Translations under genes and position numbers: made by a program
The notes under the pieces: model-generated
Database searches by the model: none
Told to the model about the DNA's origin: nothing
Seen by the model: only the letters and a program-made list of their open reading frames with translations
Assembly (NCBI GenBank): GCA_021796055.1
Contig: JAJYOS010000383.1
Location: 1 to 6,548 of the forward strand
DNA from: Bacteroidota bacterium
GTDB lineage: Bacteria; Bacteroidota; Kryptoniia; Kryptoniales; JAKASW01
Direction of reading: 5' to 3'
DNA length: 6,548 nt
In this document: positions 1 through 5,598 of the stretch, piece after piece
How positions within the stretch are numbered: position 1 is the first letter of the stretch
How the letters are laid out: every line of letters begins with the position of its first letter

Positions 1-18
1 CGTCGTGGAGGGGCGGGG

Positions 19-56
19 AGTTTTCAGACTTCAAGCTTTGTTCAGTCCTGAAAACT
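19..56. repeat. Imperfect inverted repeat (hairpin) near the window edge
   Basis: The left arm at 19-30 (AGTTTTCAGACT) pairs with the right arm at 44-56 (AGTCCTGAAAACT). This gives 12 base pairs with one bulged C at position 47 or 48 of the right arm and a 13-nt loop. No run of T follows on either strand, so it is not a textbook intrinsic terminator. No confident gene lies beside it inside the window. It could end a transcript entering from the left, be a dispersed palindrome, or be chance. The pairing is seen directly; any role is inference. Confidence 0.45.
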
Positions 57-443
57 GAGAGAGAAAAGTAGAGATGCCTTTTGTTAAGCAAGTATGGCAA
101 GATTAGCGCTCACGTCGGAAAAGAGGTTTCAAATTAGGTCCTTGATCGGGAATTACTCACCTGTCACTTCAGAGGCGTACCATTTCCCTTGTCGTCAAGC
201 TTCACGCGCATTTCAAAACGCTCATTAATGTACGAATTCACAGCGTATAAGAAAAGAAATGCTGCGAAACCAGAATTGACGACTCCTCCTTTTATCCGGA
301 TGTCCAACGCTTTGCCCTTCAGGCGAACACTCGGCTTGCCAAAAGTACAGGGGCTAAAAGAAGCCACGAGTGATGCTTGCGCGTTTCGCGAAGTAACCTT
401 TACGAACAGCAAAGATACCGACTTCGAGAACAAAGTTTGCTTT
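57..443. other. Stretch without a confident gene; part is open on both strands
   Basis: No recognisable gene is present. Between about 164 and 433 the minus strand can encode 89 residues, starting at a TTG only 10 bp after the ompH-like stop, with no Shine-Dalgarno sequence before it. The plus strand is open over the same bases, from an ATG at 189 into the antisense of ompH, up to 590. The minus frame has a hydrophobic patch (GFAAFLFLYAV) flanked by charged residues; neither frame matches a family I can name. Two opposed open frames over the same bases mean at most one is likely real, and a non-coding repeat or a decayed gene is equally possible. Positions 57-163 show nothing I can assign. 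Confidence 0.3.
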
Positions 444-1061
444 TTAGTCGGAGCCGGTGCGTCTCAGCAAGTCGAGCACCTTATAAGTAATATCGTAGTA
501 GCGATCCTCGTAAAGGAGAACTGGAAGCTGTCTGCTTTTATTGAAAATGTATTCCATCCCTTCACGTTTTGCGATCTGGGCAATAGCTGAATAGATCCTG
601 GCGCGGATCGGCTTCAACAACCGATGGCGAATCCGGTCAAGCGCGCCGCCGGTCCCGATTTTCGCCTGCCGGTAGGCGGATATATCTTGTTGAAGATTCG
701 CGATCTCGTTCTGCGCCGCGAGCTTCGCCTGTCTCGTCATCATTCCTGACTGTCTCGTGTAATCTTCAACTTTGGTCTGATACTCTTTCGACATTTGATC
801 TATTGTGTCGCTCCAATCCTGCACCAGGGTATCCAATTTTGCCTGCGCTGCTTGCGCGCTGGGAAGGAGGCTCAGGATGGTCGACGAATCGACATACCCG
901 ACCTTCAGTCTCGTATCGGCCGGAGAGTCTGCGAACATGAATCCAAGCGACACGAGCACAATCGCGGTGGAAAGAAATACAGGAAGACATTTCTTGCGTG
1001 AGCTACCTGCGTCTTTTAGAATACCCCCTGAGAGTGTGCGACTATTTTTTTCAAATGGCAT
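444..1061 (-). CDS. OmpH/Skp family periplasmic chaperone-like protein
   Basis: Likely a periplasmic Skp (OmpH) relative. In the family these proteins are trimers that hold unfolded outer-membrane proteins on the way to the BAM complex. From the ATG at 1061 the product is 205 residues. It has a basic stretch (SSRKK), then a hydrophobic signal segment at residues 24-43 ending FMFA, so cleavage is expected near residues 44-45. The conserved opening KVGYVDSSTILSLLP begins near residue 53. A long Gln/Ala/Lys-rich coiled coil spans about 68-135. The C-terminal strand region includes GMEYIFNKS and YYDITYKVLDLL, both typical of OmpH. An in-frame ATG at 1151 would add 30 residues before an already long n-region. 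Neither start has a good Shine-Dalgarno sequence; I prefer 1061 because it puts the signal peptide nearer the N-terminus. It is not beside bamA or lpxD within this window, and it diverges from an outer-membrane barrel gene. The family call is firm, the start uncertain. Confidence 0.85.
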   Translation of the reverse strand: MPFEKNSRTLSGGILKDAGSSRKKCLPVFLSTAIVLVSLGFMFADSPADTRLKVGYVDSSTILSLLPSAQAAQAKLDTLVQDWSDTIDQMSKEYQTKVEDYTRQSGMMTRQAKLAAQNEIANLQQDISAYRQAKIGTGGALDRIRHRLLKPIRARIYSAIAQIAKREGMEYIFNKSRQLPVLLYEDRYYDITYKVLDLLRRTGSD

Positions 1062-1346
1062 GGTCTTCAGATTTTTTTGCCCTTTAGTCGGGGCGATTGG
1101 GTTGATGAGTGAATATGCTAGTTTGACGGTCCGATGCTTTGCTCTCTTCATATCATTCGCATGAGTAAAATCTTACTTCTTAGGATAGTTGGACGGTGAT
1201 CTACTTGGATAATTAGTTCTTACGACTGTTTACGAAAGTAATTCATGGTGCGAATTTTAAATACGGAACGTGAGGAAAACAAAATTGGTTCCATTTACCG
1301 GAGGAGCCTTCATGGTTTTCCAGAACCGAGCGCGACCCGATTCGTC

Positions 1347-1352
1347 TATAAT
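1347..1352 (+). promoter_or_regulatory. Possible -10 box (TATAAT) for the barrel gene
   Basis: An exact TATAAT lies 70 bp before the barrel gene's ATG, which would give a leader of about 60-65 nt. No recognisable -35 element sits 16-18 bp upstream. If the host uses a Bacteroidota-type sigma factor, the sigma-70 consensus may not apply. Treat as a candidate only. Confidence 0.25.
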
Positions 1353-1410
1353 CAACGCAAGCGTGCCATATAAATGCTTTCAGCTCGGAAGAAAACTGCG
1401 AAGAACCACC

Positions 1411-1416
1411 AAGGAG
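1411..1416 (+). promoter_or_regulatory. Ribosome binding site fixing the barrel gene start
   Basis: AAGGAG is followed by a 6-nt spacer (TACGTT) and then ATG at 1423. This strong site, together with the signal peptide that begins at that ATG, decides the start against the longer open frame reaching back to 1270. Confidence 0.85.
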
Positions 1417-1422
1417 TACGTT

Positions 1423-2196
1423 ATGAAAAAGCTACTATTTATAATTTCAATATTTTCGATTCTCATTCTCGTTTCTCAAACATCTCAGGCACAAATACGT
1501 CTCGGGATCCAGGGCGGCTTAAGCGTGCCGGAGCTCAGCGGGGGAAATAATGTCATCAGCCAGGGATATACATCCCGACTTGCCCCGAATTTTGGAATCA
1601 CGGCGGACATTCCGGTTGCAGGGAATTTCTCCATCGAACCTCAGGTTAATTTTGACGGACAGGGAGGACAAAGAAACGGACTGCAACCTATCACTTCAAC
1701 TTCCCTTCCTTCCCTCCCCGGAGGTGGATACTACTACGCGAACTTCAGAAACACGTCCGTTCTGAATTATCTGGAAATACCCGTTCTCGCCGAATACACT
1801 TTCGGATTAGGAGGCCTTTCTCTCGAGATCAACGCCGGTCCCTACGTCGGTTTCCTTCTTAGTGCGACTCAGAAAACAAGCGGAACCAGCTACATTTATT
1901 TAGACGCCAACCGGGATCCGCTTGTAATGCCAAACGGAAACGGTGGATTTGCACCCGTCCCTCCTCAATCCTTCGACGCAAACACCGACGTTTCCAGCAG
2001 CATAAACAAGGTCAACGTCGGCATCGATGGAGGGGTTGGACTCCTGTTACCCGTCAGCAGTGTCTCTGATCTCATGCTGAACATACGCGGTCTCTACGGA
2101 CTCACCGACATTCAAAAATATTCCAAGGATGGATCGAGTCATACGGGTAATTTGCTGGTGGACATAGGGTACTCTTACATGCTGCCCATTATTTGA
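1423..2196 (+). CDS. PorT-like outer-membrane beta-barrel protein
   Basis: A 257-residue secreted protein predicted to sit in the outer membrane as a small beta-barrel of the OMP_b-brl/PorT-like type. Residues 1-23 form a classic signal peptide: MKK, a hydrophobic core, then TSQA before Q24. The mature protein opens RLGIQGGLSVPELSG, like many FCB-group barrel proteins. Alternating strand-like stretches follow: NFGITADIPV, FSIEPQVNF, NYLEIPVLAEYTF (about 115-127, a hallmark of this family), LEINAGPYVGFLLSA (about 134-148), VNVGIDGGVGLLLP, LMLNIRGLYGL and LLVDIGYSYML at the C-terminus. Gly/Pro/Ser-rich segments at about 79-104 and 160-190 look like surface loops. Members are very diverse and mostly of unknown function; PorT itself supports type IX secretion, but nothing here shows that role. 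Transcribed alone, it diverges from the ompH-like gene and converges with the flavocytochrome gene. Confidence 0.85.
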   Translation: MKKLLFIISIFSILILVSQTSQAQIRLGIQGGLSVPELSGGNNVISQGYTSRLAPNFGITADIPVAGNFSIEPQVNFDGQGGQRNGLQPITSTSLPSLPGGGYYYANFRNTSVLNYLEIPVLAEYTFGLGGLSLEINAGPYVGFLLSATQKTSGTSYIYLDANRDPLVMPNGNGGFAPVPPQSFDANTDVSSSINKVNVGIDGGVGLLLPVSSVSDLMLNIRGLYGLTDIQKYSKDGSSHTGNLLVDIGYSYMLPII

Positions 2197-2221
2197 AACA
2201 CTCTTGAACATTTCCATGCAA

Positions 2222-2257
2222 GTGACAAGGGGACAGATTACGCTGCCCCCTCGTCAC
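2222..2257. terminator. Long imperfect hairpin between two convergent genes
   Basis: The left arm 2222-2235 (GTGACAAGGGGACA) pairs with the right arm 2244-2257 (TGCCCCCTCGTCAC). Twelve of 14 positions pair, around an 8-nt loop. It starts 26 bp after the barrel stop and lies 163 bp beyond the flavocytochrome stop, so it could end transcripts arriving from either side. Neither side carries a clean U-tract (plus-strand continuation CTTGTCC), so a REP-like dispersed palindrome is an alternative to a true terminator. Confidence 0.5.
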
Positions 2258-2419
2258 CTTGTCCAACTGCTTAGAGTACGGCGATGATGTTTGACGGAGT
2301 TTAGGAGTGAAAAGAAGTCGTAACGAAAGAGACATTCATCAGCACGGATCTCACCGATAGAGATATTGCGACGAGCCTAACACGCGGGCTGTATTGAAAG
2401 AAGCGAGCCGGGAGTGTTG

Positions 2420-3790
2420 TCAGTAAAAGAATAGTTCCCTCCTGACTTTCCACGGCGGAACTCCGAAAGACTCCTTCAGCGCCTTGAGAACTCCTATCTG
2501 CATGGGCGGCGGACCGCAAAGGTAGAAAGAGGCTTCCAGGCCCAGCACATATTTTGAAGCCAGCGCGCTCGAAAAGTACCCGTTTTCGAAATGTGTCTTC
2601 TCGTCTCCTTCCGGGAGATCCTCTTTCCGAACCTTGCTTAGGACATGCACTATCGTAAGGTTAAGTTTTTGACTCGCCGCATGGAGCTCCTCCCGCGCGA
2701 TTATATCATCGTACGTTTTGTTACAACAGAAAAGAACCAACCGGCTCTCTGCCGAAATTTTTAAAGCATGCCTAATGGAACTTAGGAAAGGAGTTATTCC
2801 CACACCTCCGCTTATCATCACAATGTCATTCTCCTTTTCGAAGTTAATGGAGAATATCCCGTAAGGGCCTTCACAAAGCACCTTAGCGCCTGGAGCTAAT
2901 GATGGTACTGCCGAAGTGAATTTCCCCGCTGCTTTTATTGTGAAGTGCAGCTTGTCCGAATGCGGCGGGGCCGAAATGGTGAACGGATGAGGCTGACTCC
3001 ATTTCTTCCCGTCATGCACTCTGATAATCGCGAACTGTCCCGCCTTCCGGCTCGCGAAAGGGCCTGGTCCTTCGGGGCGCTCCAGAACAAGCGTGGAAGT
3101 GTCGTTCGTTTCTCGTACGACTTCCGCGACCTTCCAAGTCGACCGCCGCTTCAGGCGGTAAGCGGCCATCATCCTGTACACGGACAGAAAGATTAGAATA
3201 GCGCCGATAGGTAAGAAAAATAGCAGGTTAGAAGAACTCGCGAATCTCTTCCCCTGTTCAAGCCACGCGTGTACAAATCCGAGTGCCACCGCGGGATAGA
3301 CCAGAAAATGGCTGTTCTTCCAGAGCCAGTAAGAGATGCGATGTCTTCCGAAGATAGCTAGCGGGACTATAAGCACGAGCAAGTAAACAGCGAGATGCCC
3401 AATAAGCAATGGCGCGTTATTAGTGCTGAAATAAAAAAGGAACGACCATGCCCACTTCCCGCCGTGGGACATAGAGAAGAACAACGTTCTGAGAAGCGCG
3501 TGCCCGACCAGCATGAAGAGCACGGCGACACCGAGAATCTTATGTATCCTGTAGACTCTGTCCAGCCCAAGGAAACGCTCTATCCAATGAAAGCGTGTTC
3601 CGAGCGCTACCATCAGGACAAACCCTAGCAAGCCACAAAGTCCAAGCAGGTTTGCTAAAGACCCAATGAATCTGAGAGGTGATAAGCCGCCATGTTCCCC
3701 TTTCAAATAAACTACCGCGGCGACGGCCAATGCCGCGATTAACAGTAGAGCGGCTGCGGATACAATTTTCCCGATGTTCTTCCCGGTCAA
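2420..3790 (-). CDS. Ferric-reductase-type membrane flavocytochrome (heme TM domain + FAD/NAD(P) reductase)
   Basis: A 456-residue membrane oxidoreductase predicted to pass electrons from cytoplasmic NAD(P)H via FAD to two membrane hemes, then to an acceptor on the other side. About six TM helices lie at 8-29, 43-64, 82-105, 126-147, 161-178 and 188-210. Two histidine pairs fit bis-heme ligation: H83 and H97 in helix 3, H161 and H174 in helix 5. This matches the ferric reductase-like domain shared by FRE/NOX proteins. The cytoplasmic half (about 217-456) is an FNR-type module: HPFTIS (268-273) for FAD, GGVGITP (328-334) for the dinucleotide, CGPPPM (425-430), and a C-terminus ELFFY carrying the usual E-x-F pattern. 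No 2Fe-2S cysteine cluster follows. The start is TTG, backed by a strong Shine-Dalgarno sequence. It stands alone, converging with the barrel gene. The acceptor (ferric chelate, oxygen or other) cannot be read from sequence. Confidence 0.9.
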   Translation of the reverse strand: MTGKNIGKIVSAAALLLIAALAVAAVVYLKGEHGGLSPLRFIGSLANLLGLCGLLGFVLMVALGTRFHWIERFLGLDRVYRIHKILGVAVLFMLVGHALLRTLFFSMSHGGKWAWSFLFYFSTNNAPLLIGHLAVYLLVLIVPLAIFGRHRISYWLWKNSHFLVYPAVALGFVHAWLEQGKRFASSSNLLFFLPIGAILIFLSVYRMMAAYRLKRRSTWKVAEVVRETNDTSTLVLERPEGPGPFASRKAGQFAIIRVHDGKKWSQPHPFTISAPPHSDKLHFTIKAAGKFTSAVPSLAPGAKVLCEGPYGIFSINFEKENDIVMISGGVGITPFLSSIRHALKISAESRLVLFCCNKTYDDIIAREELHAASQKLNLTIVHVLSKVRKEDLPEGDEKTHFENGYFSSALASKYVLGLEASFYLCGPPPMQIGVLKALKESFGVPPWKVRRELFFY

Positions 3791-3796
3791 AGGGCA

Positions 3797-3801
3797 CTCC
3801 T
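3797..3801 (-). promoter_or_regulatory. Ribosome binding site supporting the TTG start of the flavocytochrome
   Basis: Read on the minus strand, AGGAG (within GAAGAGGAG) sits 6 nt before the TTG at 3790. The next downstream methionine is at residue 60, inside the second membrane helix, so the TTG with this site is the only sensible start. Confidence 0.8.
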
Positions 3802-4416
3802 CTTCGAGGTTTTAGGTTGAAAGACTAAACGATGTGCGGTTTGTTTCTTGTTAGCGGCCCCTGGACAAATTCAGAATGCAGAAATATCTCCCCCGCGTCG
3901 GGCACTTCGATTCGCACCGACCGCGCATGCTACCTGACGAAATAATTTCCGGACCAGACGATAAATTCAAATGTATGCTCTTGACTTATTCCATGACAAA
4001 TTAATCTTGTATCAAAGCCGTGTATTGGTTCGTCCTCAGCGGTACTCCGCGTTTGCCTGGCGGATCTCTATGCAACTGTATTCGCGACGCTCAGCTTCAC
4101 TTGAAGAAACGTTCACAAAGCTGGTCGTCAATCGACATACTTCTGACGAACCATCATTCGATCCTGCCGGACGAACCACCGACCGTACTCATCAACACTA
4201 TAAACGTAAATAACGTTGCATAATCAAGATACTTGAATCGCCCATTCGTGCGGCCATTCACAACCACACCTTCTCAGAAGTTGACGACCCGATTATTATC
4301 GCCAATAGCTCGAAGCTCACCATCATTCCAGAAACTATCCACACCCCTCACGCGACGCACCTGGGAAGGGGCGCTTCCGGGCGTCGACGGAGGAAGGACT
4401 TTGCCAGGACACGTTG
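3802..4416. other. Gene-poor gap of about 600 bp
   Basis: No family is recognisable here. The right-hand end is downstream of the aldo/keto reductase stop and the left-hand end should carry the flavocytochrome promoter. Several short frames are open but conflict with one another: plus-strand frames begin at 3971, 4020 and 4233, and from about 4217 another plus frame without an ATG reads protein-like (DDPIIIANSSKLTIIPE). On the minus strand a frame running on past the aldo/keto reductase stop reads SFWNDGELRAIGDNN before a stop near 4280. A small inverted repeat AACGT-AAATA-ACGTT spans 4203-4217. The whole could be leader, a decayed gene, or spacer. No terminator with a U-tract was seen after the aldo/keto reductase. 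Confidence 0.35.
4154..4261 (-). CDS. Possible 35-residue hydrophobic small protein (speculative)
   Basis: On the minus strand a GTG at 4261 opens 35 codons ending in TGA. GAAGGT lies 6 nt upstream and could serve as a weak ribosome binding site. The peptide has a basic start (NGRTNGRFK), a membrane-like stretch (YLDYATLFTFIVLMSTVGG, about 11-29) and a charged tail (GRIE). Its topology resembles small membrane proteins, but frames of this length occur easily by chance, the start codon is not ATG, and no homologue is recognised. It lies 155 bp downstream of the aldo/keto reductase on the same strand. Confidence 0.12.
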   Translation of the reverse strand: MNGRTNGRFKYLDYATLFTFIVLMSTVGGSSGRIE

Positions 4417-5493
4417 TTACTTTCTTCCACGAAGGTCTTTCCAGGGACCGCCATTCGAATAGACTTCCGGATGCAGTACTTTAGGACGCGGATCTTCTCC
4501 CTCGTTGAGTTGGAGCACCATCCATCTCGGATAAGGTATTCCGGGATCCGAAACGAGATCGAGTTCGGCCATGTCTTCAGCCGTAAGCTTCAAATCAACG
4601 GCAGATATGTTGTCTTCAAGATGAGGGATAGTGCGAGCCGCTATGATGACACTGCTAATCGCCGGACGGGAAAGAGTCCACGCTATGGCTACGCGGGCAG
4701 GCGTAGCGTCACGACGCTTCGCGACATTGCGCAACGCCTCCAGAACTTTCTCCCCTTTCGCTTCATCAAAAGGCACGAACTTCCCGGCTTCACCGAACCG
4801 CGTTCCGCCAGGCGCTGCCTGTCCCGTCTTGTACTTGCCGCTCAGATAACCGCCAGCAAGGGTGCTCCAGACCAGTATTCCGAGATCGGCGTATTGCGCA
4901 TAGTCAAGCCAATCATTCTCGAGACCACGTCCCACCAAACTATAATAAAGTTGAGCCGTCACAAATCTTTCGAGATGTTGTTCATGCTGGATGCCGAGCG
5001 CCACGGCAGCCTGCCAGGCGTAATAGTTGCTCAGGCCGATATACCTGACCTTCCCTTCCCGGACAAGATCGTCAAGCGTCCGGAGAGTTTCCTCTATCGG
5101 AGTCTCCTTGTCCCAACCGTGAACCTGGTACAAGTCGACATAATCGGTCTGCAGACGACGAAGACTGTCCTCGATCTCCCGGCGAATGTTTACGCGGGTG
5201 GCGCCGCTGTGATTGAAATAAGTATCGCTCATCGGAAGACGTACCTTCGTGGCGAGCACTATCTCATGCCGTATACCTTTCAGCGCGTTGCCGACGAGCG
5301 TTTCGCTCTCGCCACGACTGTACACGTCGGCGGTGTCTATGAAGTTTATTCCGCGGTCGATCGCATACCGCACCATTTCATCCGTAGCCTTCTGATCAAG
5401 ACTACCAAGGTTCATCCCGCTTCCAAACTGCATCGTGCCCAGCGATACAGAACTTACTATCAATCCCGAATGACCGAGTCTCCTGTATTCCAT
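4417..5493 (-). CDS. Aldo/keto reductase
   Basis: A 358-residue cytoplasmic (alpha/beta)8-barrel oxidoreductase that should use NADPH to reduce aldehydes or ketones. The catalytic tetrad is complete: D53 and Y58 in FIDTADVY, K83 in ATKVRLP, and H125 in YQVHGWD. Other family marks are GINFIDTADVY, RREIEDSLRRLQTDYVDLYQ (about 104-123), GKVRYIGLSNY (147-157), LVWSTLAGGYLSGKY (207-221) and the cofactor-binding end AARTIPHLEDNISAVDL (285-301). The length is slightly above the usual 310-340 because of a tail after residue 320 that ends in basic residues (WKDLRGRK). The ATG at 5493 follows TGGAG at a 7-nt spacing. It lies 105 bp after the quinone reductase on the same strand and may be co-transcribed. 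Style is close to the YajO/general-stress group, but the substrate cannot be assigned. Confidence 0.93.
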   Translation of the reverse strand: MEYRRLGHSGLIVSSVSLGTMQFGSGMNLGSLDQKATDEMVRYAIDRGINFIDTADVYSRGESETLVGNALKGIRHEIVLATKVRLPMSDTYFNHSGATRVNIRREIEDSLRRLQTDYVDLYQVHGWDKETPIEETLRTLDDLVREGKVRYIGLSNYYAWQAAVALGIQHEQHLERFVTAQLYYSLVGRGLENDWLDYAQYADLGILVWSTLAGGYLSGKYKTGQAAPGGTRFGEAGKFVPFDEAKGEKVLEALRNVAKRRDATPARVAIAWTLSRPAISSVIIAARTIPHLEDNISAVDLKLTAEDMAELDLVSDPGIPYPRWMVLQLNEGEDPRPKVLHPEVYSNGGPWKDLRGRK

Positions 5494-5500
5494 GTTAACA

Positions 5501-5505
5501 CTCCA
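5501..5505 (-). promoter_or_regulatory. Ribosome binding site of the aldo/keto reductase
   Basis: Read on the minus strand, TGGAG is followed by TGTTAAC (7 nt) and then the ATG at 5493. The remaining bases of the gap up to 5598 show no clear promoter or U-tract terminator, so read-through from the quinone reductase gene is possible. Confidence 0.6.
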
Positions 5506-5598
5506 TTTACGCTTTTATGTAAACAACGGCCGGCGACTTTAGAAAGCAAAATCGAACACCGATTCTCGACGTATCGATGCCCCGCGAAGCCGCTCCAA

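Larger units (their letters stand above)
1062..1422. promoter_or_regulatory. Divergent intergenic region between the ompH-like and barrel genes
   Basis: This stretch separates two genes reading outward, so it should hold promoters for both. It is AT-rich, most clearly at 1150-1265. On the plus strand the barrel frame stays open back to a GTG at 1270, but those extra 51 codons would precede a perfect signal peptide and are better read as leader. On the minus strand the ompH frame is open back to an ATG at 1151. I found no convincing matched -35/-10 pair and no clear Bacteroidota-type TTTG/TAnnTTTG promoter. Confidence 0.5.

Noticed and set aside
164..445. Integron attC site near the GTTGGAC/GTCCAAC sequence at about 302-308
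   Set aside because: Only one core-like heptamer was found. I could not find the matching partner core or the paired internal arms needed for an attC, and no integrase is present.
189..590. Plus-strand 133-codon frame at the left
   Set aside because: Its right third is antisense to the conserved C-terminus of the ompH-like gene, and I see no ribosome site or known family. It is kept only as part of the note on the both-strand-open segment.
1270..1422. 51-codon N-terminal extension of the barrel protein
   Set aside because: A strong AAGGAG site and a complete signal peptide both begin at the ATG at 1423, so the upstream codons are leader sequence.
2301..2519. Minus-strand 72-codon frame overlapping the flavocytochrome end
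   Set aside because: It starts inside the conserved C-terminal reductase domain in another frame and has no recognisable features.
3367..3797. Short alternative frames (3367-3570, 3395-3628, 3540-3797) inside the flavocytochrome
   Set aside because: All overlap the well-supported membrane domain in other frames and have no family motifs.
3981..4012. TTGACT followed by TAATCT as a plus-strand promoter
   Set aside because: The spacing is 15 bp, shorter than usual, and no plausible plus-strand gene lies downstream.
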